Positions 7,709 through 16,784 are shown, counted from the first letter of the stretch. The stretch: 64,000 nt of DNA from Ectothiorhodospira sp. BSL-9 (GCF_001632845.1 NZ_CP011994.1:620001-684000), one strand, 5' to 3'. Program-made: numbers and translations. The notes: generated by a model from the sequence alone, not told the origin.

Positions 7709-8011
7709 TCACTCCATCTCTATGGTTGCAGCATCCACCTTATCGTATTCCGCATGGGTACCGATGAACTTGACGTAAACCGCACCAAATCGGTAAGCCA
7801 CCGCGACGATCAGCCGATAGTCGTTTCCCTTGATGTTGAACACCACGCGCTTGCCGCCGACCATGCTGGCATTCCGGTACTTGGCTTTGATCTCGTGCGC
7901 ATCCTTCCAGTTCGCATGCTTCACTTCATCCACCCAAGCTTCCAGAGGCGCTTTTGCCTCAGGGCATCGCTCCCAGAAGTCACGCAGATTCTTGACAGCA
8001 ATGATCCTCAT
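7709..8011 (-). CDS. higB: HigB-family mRNA interferase toxin
   Basis: The 100-residue protein starts MRIIAVKNLRDFWE and contains the RelE-fold HigB hallmarks KYRNAS, RVVFNIKGNDYRL and VKFIGTHAEYD. Members cleave mRNA at the ribosome. The ATG at 8011 fits the family N-terminus; open frame reaches 8053 but would cross the palindrome at 8024-8038. It is the first gene of a two-gene unit with higA. Confidence 0.85.
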   Translation of the reverse strand: MRIIAVKNLRDFWERCPEAKAPLEAWVDEVKHANWKDAHEIKAKYRNASMVGGKRVVFNIKGNDYRLIVAVAYRFGAVYVKFIGTHAEYDKVDAATIEME

Positions 8012-8023
8012 TGCCGCCATCAT

Positions 8024-8038
8024 ATCCCATGATGGGAT
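8024..8038. promoter_or_regulatory. palindromic operator candidate of higBA
   Basis: ATCCCAT-G-ATGGGAT is a perfect 7-bp inverted repeat with a one-base centre, 13 bases upstream of the higB start. Autorepression by the antitoxin at such a site is typical of type II modules. Confidence 0.55.
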
Positions 8039-8090
8039 CAGGCGCGATGACATCCGGAATCGTTGCGCAAATGCAACACCTGTGGTGATT

Positions 8091-8143
8091 TCATCACAAT
8101 TTCACGCTTTCTTCACGGTAGCTTAACCCTGCACCGCCATATT
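8091..8143 (+). promoter_or_regulatory. PHO box and -10 of the porin gene
   Basis: TCAT at 8091 and TCAC at 8102 and 8113 form three 11-bp repeats. CATATT starts at 8138, 25 bases after the last repeat core, the same distance as at the GT4, plcP-like and pstS promoters. Confidence 0.7.
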
Positions 8144-8204
8144 TCTCCCCGGTTCGACAGGCTTGGGACGGCCTTTCCTTTCATAGACTTGGGGAGTCAT
8201 TCAT

Positions 8205-9299
8205 ATGCATCACAAGAAACTGATCGCGGCCATGGTCGCCGTGGGTATGTCCATGCCGGCCCTGGCCGTTGCCGACATGACGCTGTATGGGCGGGCCCAT
8301 CTGTCTGCCGACATCCTGGATGACGGTGACAACTACAGCGAGTTCAACGTCTCCAGCAACTCCAGCCGCCTGGGCTTCAAGGGCGAGCGTCAGTTCGCCG
8401 ATAACGTCACCGCCATCTTCCAGATCGAACAGCAGATCGATTTCGATGACTCCGGCACCGAATTCGCCACTCGCGACACCTTCGCCGGCCTGAAGGGCGA
8501 CTGGGGCATGCTGCGCGTGGGCAAGTTCGACACCCCCTTCAAGCGCGCCCGGGGCCCGGCCAACTTCTTCGGTGATCAGGTGGGCGACATGCGCAACCTG
8601 ACCCGCACCAATGACCATGGTCGTTTCGACGAGCGTTTCAGGAACAGCATCCATTACCGCACGCCTTCGCTGAACGGGCTGGTGTGGGATATCCAGTATT
8701 CGGCCGACAACTCCGGCCAGTCCACCGTCGAGGATGCCGAAAATCGCGCGGTGAGTACCTCCCTGGGCTTCCGTAATGGCCCCGTGAACGTGGTGGTGGC
8801 CTATGAAAATCAGAGTATCTATCGCGACGCCAACTCTGAATACGTTATCAATCAGAACACGGGAGACGTTGTCCTCAGATCAACGGGCGGCTTCGACTAC
8901 AACGCCGAAGCCTGGCGCCTGGCCGGCTCCTACCAGATCACCCCGGAATTCCGCCTGGGCGCCCTGTACCAGGTGACCGAAAGCACCCGCGGTGTCGAGG
9001 ATCAGGAAGGCAAGGTCTGGGGTTTCGGCGGCCAGTACAAGGCCAGCCCCAACGTCTACCTGAACGCCCACTGGTTCACCCTGGATTCCGACCTGGATGA
9101 CAACGACGCCAACCTCTACGCCATCGGCCTGGAATATCGTCTGGACAGCGCCCTGCGTTTCTACGGCAACATTGCCGTCACCGATAACGACGACAATTCC
9201 AGCCTGACCTCCTGGAGCGCCGCCCGCACCGCCAGCCCCAGCGGCGCTGCGGGTGAGAAGGCCACCGCCTTCTCCCTGGGCATGCGTTACGACTTCTGA
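8205..9299 (+). CDS. outer-membrane porin, general trimeric porin family
   Basis: The 364-residue precursor has a signal peptide (cleavage near ALAVA-DMTLYG, about residue 25). The mature start DMTLYGRAHLS and the strand LGFKGERQFADNVTAIFQIE are typical of proteobacterial 16-stranded porins. The C-terminus ends in Phe (GMRYDF), the BAM recognition signal. The constriction-loop region is near GLKGDWGMLRVGKFDTP. A PHO box upstream suggests induction by phosphate limitation, analogous to PhoE-type porins; anion preference cannot be judged by eye. It is followed by a strong terminator. Confidence 0.9.
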   Translation: MHHKKLIAAMVAVGMSMPALAVADMTLYGRAHLSADILDDGDNYSEFNVSSNSSRLGFKGERQFADNVTAIFQIEQQIDFDDSGTEFATRDTFAGLKGDWGMLRVGKFDTPFKRARGPANFFGDQVGDMRNLTRTNDHGRFDERFRNSIHYRTPSLNGLVWDIQYSADNSGQSTVEDAENRAVSTSLGFRNGPVNVVVAYENQSIYRDANSEYVINQNTGDVVLRSTGGFDYNAEAWRLAGSYQITPEFRLGALYQVTESTRGVEDQEGKVWGFGGQYKASPNVYLNAHWFTLDSDLDDNDANLYAIGLEYRLDSALRFYGNIAVTDNDDNSSLTSWSAARTASPSGAAGEKATAFSLGMRYDF

Positions 9300-9354
9300 T
9301 CACGGTCTGTGATCGGGGCAGGGACGCCCCCTCCTCTGCAAGCATGGCGATTTT

Positions 9355-9383
9355 GGCCCGGCCCTACCCGCCGGGCCTTTTTT
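9355..9383 (+). terminator. Rho-independent terminator of the porin gene
   Basis: A GC-rich stem GGCCCGG (9355-9361) pairs with CCGGGCC (9371-9377) and is followed by six T residues (9378-9383), 56 bases after the porin stop. Confidence 0.9.
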
Positions 9384-9404
9384 ATTGGAACTGCAACCGA
9401 ACGA

Positions 9405-9446
9405 TCACGACGGCTTCACCGACGTGAAAGATCATTCATTCAGCAT
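9405..9446 (+). promoter_or_regulatory. PHO box and -10 upstream of the PlcP-like gene
   Basis: TCAC at 9405 and 9416 are 11 bases apart, and CAGCAT at 9441-9446 starts 25 bases after the second, matching the other Pho sites in the window. Confidence 0.6.
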
Positions 9447-9652
9447 GGGCGCTGAACCCTGGAAGAGCACCCCGGGTGGACGATTCAATGGGTGGTGACA
9501 GGGCGCCGCCCGCATGCCTTACCGGGCGGGAAAGCAGACGACATGCAAACAGCGATCCTCAACGACGGTCATCCCAATGCCATCCAGCCTTGATCCGACA
9601 GTCATGTCGGGCGGGGATAATCGGCGCAGATTCCAAACGGGACATCCTCATC
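9447..9652 (+). other. about 200-base leader of the PlcP-like gene
   Basis: If transcription starts just after 9446, the transcript has a long 5' leader. It contains a perfect 6-bp inverted repeat, CCGACA-GTCA-TGTCGG (9595-9610), and GATAAT at 9616-9621 that could be a second -10. The reading frame stays open from 9476 but shows no coding character. No known riboswitch was recognised. Confidence 0.35.
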
Positions 9653-10498
9653 ATGGGTACCATCCACTGCCGCAGCATCTTCCTGTCCGACGTCCACCTG
9701 GGCACGCGTCAGTCCCGGGCCGATTACCTGCTGGATTTTCTCGAGTCCACCGAGTGCGAGTCCCTCTATCTGGTGGGTGATATCTTCGACCTGTGGAGCA
9801 TGAGGCGCAGCGTTTACTGGAGTGCGGATCACAGCGCCGTGATCCAGAGCATTCTGGACAAGGCCCAGGCGGGTACGCGGGTGATCTATATCCCGGGCAA
9901 CCATGACGAGGCCCTGCGGGCGTTCGTGGGCACGGTGTTCCAGGGGGTGAGCGTGCAGCGTCAGGCGGAGCATATGACCGCCGATGGGCGTCGCTTTCTG
10001 GTGAGTCACGGGGATGAGTTCGACACCCTGGTGAAGCACAACCGGCTGGCCAAGGCCCTGGGAGATGGGGCTTACAAGGTGCTGCTGCGCATCAACCAGG
10101 CCTATAACGCCTGGCGCATGCGCATGGGGCATCCCTACTGGTCGCTATCCGGCCATGTGAAAACACGCGTCGGCAAGGCCAGGGAGTATATCCGTCGATT
10201 CGAGGAAGCCGCTGCGGGACGGGCCTCGGAGCGGGCCTATGATGGGTATATCTGCGGCCATATCCACAAGGCAGGGATTGAGCGCATTGACGGGGTGCTG
10301 TACTGCAACGATGGTGACTGGGTGGAGCATTGCACGGCGCTGACGGAGGATTTTCAGGGTAATATCCGGCTGATGCACTGGTCGAATCACAGCCGCGAGG
10401 AGGCGCTGCACCCGGCGCCAGCCCTCACCCCTCTCCCGCAAGCAGGAGAGGGGTTGAAACCTGCCTTCCTTCAGTCCCGGGCGGGCTCGGGGCTGTAG
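9653..10498 (+). CDS. plcP: PlcP-type metallophosphoesterase (phospholipase C), usually annotated as LpxH-like
   Basis: A 281-residue calcineurin-like phosphoesterase. The metal ligands are all visible: Asp13 and His15 (SDVHLG), Asp43 (VGDIFD), Asn83-His84 (PGNHDE), His119 (SHGDEFD), His203 and His205 (CGHIH). Length and motifs such as YLVGDIFDLW, YWSLSGHVK and DGDWVEHCTA fit the PlcP branch better than the roughly 240-residue lipid A enzyme LpxH. PlcP enzymes cleave membrane phospholipids to diacylglycerol during phosphorus starvation, feeding glycosyltransferases. A PHO box upstream and a Pho-controlled GT4 gene 5 kb away support this. The last 30 or so residues are encoded by an inserted palindromic repeat and look non-conserved. 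An LpxH-like role is the alternative. Confidence 0.75.
   Translation: MGTIHCRSIFLSDVHLGTRQSRADYLLDFLESTECESLYLVGDIFDLWSMRRSVYWSADHSAVIQSILDKAQAGTRVIYIPGNHDEALRAFVGTVFQGVSVQRQAEHMTADGRRFLVSHGDEFDTLVKHNRLAKALGDGAYKVLLRINQAYNAWRMRMGHPYWSLSGHVKTRVGKAREYIRRFEEAAAGRASERAYDGYICGHIHKAGIERIDGVLYCNDGDWVEHCTALTEDFQGNIRLMHWSNHSREEALHPAPALTPLPQAGEGLKPAFLQSRAGSGL
10428..10453. repeat. palindromic repeat inside the 3' end of the PlcP-like gene
   Basis: CCCCTCTCC (10428-10436) and GGAGAGGGG (10445-10453) form a perfect stem, preceded by CCCTCA. The same kind of element occurs at 45213-45268 between pgk and gap. Here it is translated as part of the C-terminal tail. Confidence 0.7.
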
Positions 10499-10818
10499 GT
10501 CGGCCTCTGCTCTGCGCAAAACAGCGTCTGCCCCACGCGCTCGATATGGGCCTTCAGGTCGGCATGATCGATGTGCTCGTGCAGCGAGAGGTCGATCTTG
10601 TAGGGCAGCAGCAGGTCGTCAAGGTCCAGCTCCAGCTGATTGAAGGCCTGCCAATCCACGTCGCCCACGATGGTGAGGTCGATATCCGACCCAGGGCGAT
10701 GGGTGCCCTTGGCGCGTGAGCCGTAAATGATGACCTCGCGCACCTGTGGATGACGCTCAAACACGTTGTACAGCTTTTCCAGATCATCTTCCGTCAGCCC
10801 AAATCGCCCCGCCGCCAT
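10471..10818 (-). CDS. minimal nucleotidyltransferase (MNT, MntA-like antitoxin)
   Basis: A 115-residue DNA-polymerase-beta-superfamily protein. The motif GSRAKGTHRPGSDIDL gives Gly33-Ser34, Asp45 and Asp47; the third acidic residue is Asp76 in YKIDLSL. Such MNT proteins pair with HEPN toxins, which they silence by AMPylation. The partner expected directly upstream survives only as a 25-codon remnant (10849-10926), so this is probably an orphan antitoxin. Its 3' end overlaps the end of the convergent PlcP-like gene by 28 bases. Confidence 0.8.
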   Translation of the reverse strand: MAAGRFGLTEDDLEKLYNVFERHPQVREVIIYGSRAKGTHRPGSDIDLTIVGDVDWQAFNQLELDLDDLLLPYKIDLSLHEHIDHADLKAHIERVGQTLFCAEQRPTYSPEPARD

Positions 10819-10848
10819 GATCAATGGCCCCCGAGTTGGGACTTTTGG

Positions 10849-10926
10849 TCATGGGTCAATCAACTGCGCGTGTGCCTTGTTGAAGTTCGCAAACCGTTGC
10901 TGCCAGCGGATGTCCTGATCGTTCAT
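10849..10926 (-). pseudogene. N-terminal remnant of a HEPN-domain (nucleotidyltransferase substrate-binding) gene
   Basis: A strong AAGGAGG site precedes an ATG at 10926. The 25 codons read MNDQDIRWQQRFANFNKA and then HAQLIDP before a stop. The first 18 residues match the typical N-terminus of HI0074-like HEPN partners of MNT proteins, normally about 130 residues long. The rest of the gene is missing, and the MNT gene starts 30 bases after the stop, consistent with an internal deletion. Confidence 0.65.
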
Positions 10927-10992
10927 CGTGCCTCCTTATCCAGGCCCTCCAAACTAGCAGAACCCGCCACCGGCGTCATTGTCAGCACTCGG

Positions 10993-11730
10993 CTACTGCG
11001 AGTCCCCCTCCGGCGCGTCACCCCGGGCGACTCGCTCCATCTCATCCAGGCTGATGTGCCGAACATCCTTGCCCTTGACCAGGTAGATCACGTATTCGCA
11101 CATGTTGCGGGAATGATCGCCCACACGTTCCAGGGCGCGGATGGCCCAGACCACGTCCAGGGCCCGGGAGATGGTGCGCGGGTCTTCCATCATGAAGGTG
11201 ATGTGCTGACGCATCACCGCCTCGTAGTCCCGATCCACATTGATGTCTTCCCGGGCCGTGGCCAGGGCGGCATCCACGTCCAGACGGGCAAAGGCATCCA
11301 CGGCGTTGTGCACCAGCTGCGCCACCTTGTCACCCAGGGCCTTCACATCGGCATACTGGTTACGCGGCCGATCCTTCTCCGCCAGATGCAGCGCCATGCG
11401 GGCCACCTTTTCGGCCTGGTCGCCGATGCGCTCCAGGTCGGTGATGGTCTTGATGATGGCCAGGATAAAACGCAGGTCGCTGGCGGCGGGCTGATGCCGG
11501 GCCAGGATCTCGGAGCAATGCTCGTCGATGAGCACTTCCATGCTGTTCACCCGCACATCCTCCTGGATCACCTCGTCGGCCAGGGCGGTGTCTGCCGTGG
11601 CCAGGGCGTTGACGGCATTGGCCACCTGTTTCTCCACCAGCGTGCCCATACTGAGCACACGAAGACGCAGGGTCTCCAGCTCTTCATTGTATTTTTCCAG
11701 GTAGTGACCACCCAGACTGCTCTGATCCAT
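10993..11730 (-). CDS. phoU: phosphate transport/Pho regulon regulator PhoU
   Basis: A 245-residue all-helical protein with the two PhoU repeats. The metal-binding-type motifs ITDLERIGDQAEKVA and IRALERVGDHSRNM are clear. PhoU links the Pst transporter to the PhoR kinase and limits phosphate uptake. The ATG at 11730 is chosen because of the GAGGTG site seven bases upstream. It is the last gene of the pstSCAB-phoU set, 53 bases after pstB. Confidence 0.93.
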   Translation of the reverse strand: MDQSSLGGHYLEKYNEELETLRLRVLSMGTLVEKQVANAVNALATADTALADEVIQEDVRVNSMEVLIDEHCSEILARHQPAASDLRFILAIIKTITDLERIGDQAEKVARMALHLAEKDRPRNQYADVKALGDKVAQLVHNAVDAFARLDVDAALATAREDINVDRDYEAVMRQHITFMMEDPRTISRALDVVWAIRALERVGDHSRNMCEYVIYLVKGKDVRHISLDEMERVARGDAPEGDSQ

Positions 11731-11783
11731 CGCCGTGCACCTCTGTTGGGAATCTGTATCAAACGTCGCCTGCAAACCGGACA

Positions 11784-12647
11784 TCACCCGTAGCGACCGG
11801 TGATATAGTCTTCCGTCGCCTTCTTGCGGGGGTTGGTGAACAGGGTCATGGTATCGCCATACTCCACCATCTCCCCCAGATACATATAGGCCGTGTAATC
11901 GGAGACACGGGCGGCCTGCTGCATGTTGTGGGTGACGATCAGAATGGTGTAATCCTTCTTGAGCTCGTAGATCAGCTCCTCGATCTTCGCCGTGGAGATG
12001 GGGTCCAGAGCCGAGGCCGGCTCATCCAGCAGGATCACCTCCGGCTCGATGGCAATGGCCCGGGCAATCACCAGGCGCTGCTGCTGACCGCCGGAGAGGC
12101 CGAAAGCGTTCTGGTTCAGGCGATCCTTCACTTCGTCCCAGAGGGCTGCCGAACGCAGCGACCGTTCCACCGCCTCTGCCAGCACCTGACGATTGTTGAC
12201 GCCTTGCAGGCGAAGCCCGTAGGCCACATTCTCGAAGATGGACTTGGGGAATGGATTGGGCTTCTGAAACACCATGCCCACCCGGCGACGCAATTCGGCG
12301 ACATCCACCTTGCGATCGTAGATATCCTTCCCTTCCAGGCGGATGGTCCCCTCAATACGGCAGGAGTCCACCAGGTCGTTCATGCGATTAAAGCACCGCA
12401 GCAGGGTGGACTTGCCACAACCGGAGGGGCCGATGAAGGCGGTGACCCGGTTGGCGGCCAGTTTGAAGGAAATGTTCTTGAGGGCCTGATCCTCGCCGTA
12501 GTAAAGGTTGAGTTTGTCCACTTCCAGCGCCATACGCTCATCGGAGAGCTTGAGGCGCTTGGCGTTCGGGTTCTCGAACAGGCTCGAGGCGATGCCGTGG
12601 CTCGAGGCCGGGGCACTGTTGTCAGTCTGTGTCATTGTGGCATCCAT
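11784..12647 (-). CDS. pstB: phosphate ABC transporter ATP-binding protein PstB
   Basis: A 287-residue ABC ATPase with Walker [12 protein letters not shown], signature LSGGQQQRL, Walker [13 protein letters not shown] and the switch His in VTHNMQQA. It drives high-affinity phosphate uptake on the cytoplasmic face of PstCA. The sequence [13 protein letters not shown] is typical of PstB. The start at 12647 is preferred over the upstream frame end at 12689, which would cross into the end of pstA. Confidence 0.95.
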   Translation of the reverse strand: MDATMTQTDNSAPASSHGIASSLFENPNAKRLKLSDERMALEVDKLNLYYGEDQALKNISFKLAANRVTAFIGPSGCGKSTLLRCFNRMNDLVDSCRIEGTIRLEGKDIYDRKVDVAELRRRVGMVFQKPNPFPKSIFENVAYGLRLQGVNNRQVLAEAVERSLRSAALWDEVKDRLNQNAFGLSGGQQQRLVIARAIAIEPEVILLDEPASALDPISTAKIEELIYELKKDYTILIVTHNMQQAARVSDYTAYMYLGEMVEYGDTMTLFTNPRKKATEDYITGRYG

Positions 12648-12685
12648 TGGAGTCACTCTTTCTGTATCTTGCCTGGGGCGGTGGA

Positions 12686-14365
12686 TCAATCGGATTCACT
12701 GCGGTACTTCTCCCGCAGCCGGTTGCGGATGCTGATGGCCGTAAGGTTCAGCAACACAATCAGCACCACCAGGGTCATGGCCGTGGCATACACCAGCGGC
12801 TGGGCTGCCTCCACGTTGGGACTCTGGAAGCCCACGTCAAAGATGTGGAAGCCCAGGTGCATGATCTTGCGTTCCAGGTGGATGAAGGGGAAGTTCCCGT
12901 CGATGGGCAGGGTCGGGGCCAGCTTGACCACGCCCACCAGCATCAGCGGTGCCACCTCGCCCGCCGCTCGCGCAATGGCCAGGATCAGTCCGGTCATCAT
13001 GGCCGGCGTGGCAAGAGGCACCACTACCTTCCACAGGGTTTCGGCCTTGGTGGCCCCCAGTGCCAGGCTACCCTGACGGATGGTGCTGGGGATACGCGCC
13101 AGCCCCTCCTCGGTGGCAACGATCACCACCGGCAGGGTCAGCAGTGCCAGGGTGAGCGAGGCCCACAGCAGACCCGGGGTTCCAAAGGTGGGTGATGGGA
13201 GTGCTTCCGGGAAGAACTGCTGGTCCACGGCCCCCCCCACGAAGTAGACGAAAAAGCCCAGACCGAACACCCCGAAGACGATGGACGGCACGCCTGCCAG
13301 GTTGTACACGGAGATGCGTATCGTTCGCAGCAACGGCCCCTGGCGGGCATATTCACGCAGGTAGATGGCTGCCAGCACCCCGAACGGCGACACAATGATG
13401 GACATGACGAACACCATGGTCACGGTGCCGAAGATGGCCGGCAGGATCCCACCTTCGGTGTTGGCCTCGCGGGGGTAACCGCTGATGAACTCCCAGAACT
13501 GCACCACATACAGCCCCGTCTTGGCGACCACGGACATGTCATTGGGCTGGATGGCGCGGATGATCTGGGCCAATGGCAGATCCACTTCCCGACCGTCCAT
13601 GACCCGGGCCACCAGGGTGTCCCGGCGCACGTCCTGATAGAGTTCATCCAGGCGGTTTTGCAACACGCCATACTCTTCATTCAACTCCGCGCGACGGGCT
13701 TCCAGCTCCGCCATGGCCTCTTCCTGGGTGGCGCGATCAATGCGCCCCGCACGCCGATCCATTGCCAGGCGGCGTTCGTCCAGACGCACCCGCTCCATGC
13801 GCTGGTTGACCCGGCCGATCTCCCGGCGCTCGATACGGCGGATCTCGTCGAAGATGTCATTGGCGCGACCGATCCGCTGCTGGAGCTCCGGCCAGAGGTT
13901 CTCGCCCTCGGCCACCGTACGTCCCGCCTCCTTCACGCGCACAGGATAGCCGTAGAAGTCCCCCCATTCGCGTCGTTCCAGGCGCATGGCCTCCTTGGGA
14001 AAACGCCATTCCTCCATACCCGTTTCCGGATACCAGACAAAGTCGCGGCCCCAGACGTCCCGGTTGCCCTGCTTGATCAGGTGGCGCGTGACCAGGTTGA
14101 TGTCGGCCGGGATGTTCACGCCCGCGTCCCGCATCACCTCGGCGGGCAGGGTCTGGGATCGGGACAGTTCGCCCATCACCTGGACCTGGCTGCCGTCGGG
14201 CTGGGTGACGGTGGTCTCCAGGATTGGCGTGGGCCAGAAATGTGAGAAGCCACGCACCAGGATCAGCGACAGCAACCCCACCACCATGATCATGCTGATG
14301 GCGATGGCGCCGGCATTGAGCCACACCCAGGGTGAACCGCTTTTAAACCATTGCTTGAGTGTCAT
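12686..14365 (-). CDS. pstA: phosphate ABC transporter permease PstA, long form
   Basis: The 559-residue permease is about twice the E. coli length. After the first membrane segment (about 20-40) comes a roughly 240-residue extracytoplasmic insertion rich in charged helices (residues about 160-250 resemble a coiled coil). The conserved permease core follows, with the ABC-coupling motif around [19 protein letters not shown]. Long PstA forms are also known in Pseudomonas-type systems. It lies 17 bases downstream of pstC and 38 upstream of pstB. Confidence 0.93.
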   Translation of the reverse strand: MTLKQWFKSGSPWVWLNAGAIAISMIMVVGLLSLILVRGFSHFWPTPILETTVTQPDGSQVQVMGELSRSQTLPAEVMRDAGVNIPADINLVTRHLIKQGNRDVWGRDFVWYPETGMEEWRFPKEAMRLERREWGDFYGYPVRVKEAGRTVAEGENLWPELQQRIGRANDIFDEIRRIERREIGRVNQRMERVRLDERRLAMDRRAGRIDRATQEEAMAELEARRAELNEEYGVLQNRLDELYQDVRRDTLVARVMDGREVDLPLAQIIRAIQPNDMSVVAKTGLYVVQFWEFISGYPREANTEGGILPAIFGTVTMVFVMSIIVSPFGVLAAIYLREYARQGPLLRTIRISVYNLAGVPSIVFGVFGLGFFVYFVGGAVDQQFFPEALPSPTFGTPGLLWASLTLALLTLPVVIVATEEGLARIPSTIRQGSLALGATKAETLWKVVVPLATPAMMTGLILAIARAAGEVAPLMLVGVVKLAPTLPIDGNFPFIHLERKIMHLGFHIFDVGFQSPNVEAAQPLVYATAMTLVVLIVLLNLTAISIRNRLREKYRSESD

Positions 14366-14382
14366 CGTTGAAGATTCCGGGC

Positions 14383-16683
14383 CTACAGGTTGCTGTAACG
14401 CTGGCGCAGACGCTGGCGCACGATCTCGGCGGCGGTATTGAGCACGAAGGTGAGCACCAGCAGCACCAGGGCCGAGAGGAACAGGATGCGGTAATGGGTG
14501 CTGCCCACCGCCGTCTCGGTGAGTTCCACGGCGATATTGGCCGACAGGGTGCGCATGCCCTCAAAGATGTTGAAGTTGATGACCGGGGTGTTGCCCGTGG
14601 CCATGAGCACGATCATGGTTTCCCCCACGGCGCGTCCGAAGCCCATCATCACGGCGGCGAAGATGCCGGGGCTGGCGGTGGGCAGCACCACGCCGACCAC
14701 CGTTTGCCAGGCCGTGGCTCCCAGAGCCAGCGATCCCTGTGTAAGGTGCCTGGGCACCGTGTAGACCGCATCCTCGGCGATGGAAAAGATGGTGGGGATC
14801 ACCGCAAAGCCCATGGCAATGCCCACCACCAGGGCGTTGCGCTGGTCATACGTTATGCCCACGTCCGTGAGCCACTGGCGGGTGCTGCCATCGAAGAACC
14901 ACACTTCCACCATGGGGCTCAACAGCACGCACACCCACGCCATGATCAGGATGGCGGGCACCAGGATGAGCATTTCCATGCCTGCCGGGATACGCATGCG
15001 AATCGATTCAGGCATGCGTGTCCATGCAAACCCCACCACCAGCATGAGCAGCGGCAGCAGGATGAAGATACTGAACACTGCCGGCAGGTGAGATTCGATG
15101 AAGGGCGCCAGCCACAGACCCGCGAGAAAGCCGAGGATCACCGTGGGCATGGCTTCCATCACCTCCACAGTGGGCTTGACGAGGCCCCGCAGGTGACGCT
15201 GCATGAAGTAGGCGGTGTAGATGGCCCCCATGATGGCCAGCGGCGTGGCAAACAGCATGGCGTAGAACGCCGCCTTGATGGTGCCCAGCGTGACCGGCAC
15301 CAGGCTGAACTTGGGCTCGAAATCGTCCGTGGCGCCGGAGGACTGCCAGGTGTAGGTGGGCTCGTTGCGCCCTTCGTACCACACCTTGCCCCACAAGGCG
15401 CTCAGGGAGACCTCCGGATGCGGATTGCGCAGGCTCATGGGCATGATCCGTCCATCCGGATCCAGCACCAGCATGGCTCGGTTGACCGGTGACAGCCCGA
15501 TGGCCTGAATGGGCCCGTCCAGGACGGTTTCCTGCATGAGGGTGCGATTGGAGGTGGCGAAGTGGATGCTCAGTCCACCGGCGGCATCCCCCACCACGAA
15601 GCCCTTGCGAGCCAGTTCCGGCGAGATGCTGGCAATGGGCGCCGGTTGCGACTCGAAACTGCGCACATGCATGAGACGGCGAACGTTGTCCTCATCCCGC
15701 GCCAGGAACCACTGGGACAGTGACCCGTCGGTACCGCCGACGATGATGGACTGTGTACCCACCAGGAACTCCATGGCGGTCACATCATGATCCTCACCCA
15801 CCACGCGCACGGTCTCCACCAACCGGGCGTTGCGCGGGTTGGAGACATCGTAATAGTGGATCTGGGATTCATTGTCGGCCACGAACACGGCGCGATGATC
15901 CGCATCCACCAGCACCCGTCGGGTCACACCGGGAGGCGAAGGCAGTTCATAGGCGCTGTGCTCGATTTCGGTCTCGCCCGTGAACAGATTGGTGGAGGTG
16001 CGGTACAGGCTGAAGACCAGTCGGTTATCAGCAGTGAGACCAGCAATGGCAAATCCGCGACTCCCCTCCTGGATGCCCACCTGGATCAGGGGCTCCCCTT
16101 GCGGGTCCATGACCACCGGCTCTTCACCCAGTGGGAAGGTGAGCTTGGGCTCGATGTATCTCACACCGTCCGGATAAGTCAGATCGTACTCGTGCCGGGC
16201 CACCACGGCCGTGCCGTCGGACAACCCGTAGGCCACCAGGCGCTGGCGCGCCTCGGCAGCGGCAAAACTGGTGATGCTCGCTTCTGATGGAATGGGCAAG
16301 TCCACGGCGTTGCGGACCTGGCCATTGGGCGTCTCGAAAAAGGTGGCCACCCCATCATCCGAGAACCGCACCCCCAGTTCCTGGTAGCGCTCCAGGGCCA
16401 GAAACAGGGTTTGCGCGGCGGGTTCGCCAGGGATCTGGTAGCTCTCATGAGGCGTGACATCCGCCGGCATGAGCATGGGCACGACTTCATAGAAGAGATA
16501 GACGAAGATCAGTCCCAGGGCGACCACGACCCCGATGCCGCCGGCGCCCACGCCATAGCGGGAGACGCCATCCTTGAAATAGCGCCATTTCCTGAGCCGG
16601 GCGCGTTTGACGCCACTGGGCAGAAGGGCCGCATCCCGGGGGCTTTCGCCCCCCCTACCAATGGCCGGGTTGGTTGTGCTCAT
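14383..16683 (-). CDS. pstC: phosphate ABC transporter permease PstC, long form
   Basis: The 766-residue protein has a first membrane helix near residues 45-70 and a roughly 370-residue extracytoplasmic domain. Stretches such as ADNESQIHYYDVS and VGGTDGSLSQW look like beta-propeller blades. The permease core with the coupling loop [13 protein letters not shown] lies in the C-terminal third. It has its own PHO-box-like promoter and is separated from pstS by a hairpin. The extra domain may interact with PstS or the matching PstA insertion; that is inference. Confidence 0.93.
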   Translation of the reverse strand: MSTTNPAIGRGGESPRDAALLPSGVKRARLRKWRYFKDGVSRYGVGAGGIGVVVALGLIFVYLFYEVVPMLMPADVTPHESYQIPGEPAAQTLFLALERYQELGVRFSDDGVATFFETPNGQVRNAVDLPIPSEASITSFAAAEARQRLVAYGLSDGTAVVARHEYDLTYPDGVRYIEPKLTFPLGEEPVVMDPQGEPLIQVGIQEGSRGFAIAGLTADNRLVFSLYRTSTNLFTGETEIEHSAYELPSPPGVTRRVLVDADHRAVFVADNESQIHYYDVSNPRNARLVETVRVVGEDHDVTAMEFLVGTQSIIVGGTDGSLSQWFLARDEDNVRRLMHVRSFESQPAPIASISPELARKGFVVGDAAGGLSIHFATSNRTLMQETVLDGPIQAIGLSPVNRAMLVLDPDGRIMPMSLRNPHPEVSLSALWGKVWYEGRNEPTYTWQSSGATDDFEPKFSLVPVTLGTIKAAFYAMLFATPLAIMGAIYTAYFMQRHLRGLVKPTVEVMEAMPTVILGFLAGLWLAPFIESHLPAVFSIFILLPLLMLVVGFAWTRMPESIRMRIPAGMEMLILVPAILIMAWVCVLLSPMVEVWFFDGSTRQWLTDVGITYDQRNALVVGIAMGFAVIPTIFSIAEDAVYTVPRHLTQGSLALGATAWQTVVGVVLPTASPGIFAAVMMGFGRAVGETMIVLMATGNTPVINFNIFEGMRTLSANIAVELTETAVGSTHYRILFLSALVLLVLTFVLNTAAEIVRQRLRQRYSNL

Positions 16684-16767
16684 GGTGCTCGTCGTCTTGA
16701 TGAAGGGAAAGACGGGGTGACGCCCCTTCGGGCTCCACCGTATCGGCGCTCACGCTAACCCACGAAC

Positions 16768-16784
16768 GTGACAGTTTCGTGACG
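16768..16784 (-). promoter_or_regulatory. PHO-box-like pair upstream of pstC
   Basis: On the minus strand CGTCAC and TGTCAC lie 11 bases apart (cores complementary to 16779-16782 and 16768-16771), about 85 bases before the pstC start. A degenerate third repeat adjoins at 16790. Confidence 0.55.
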
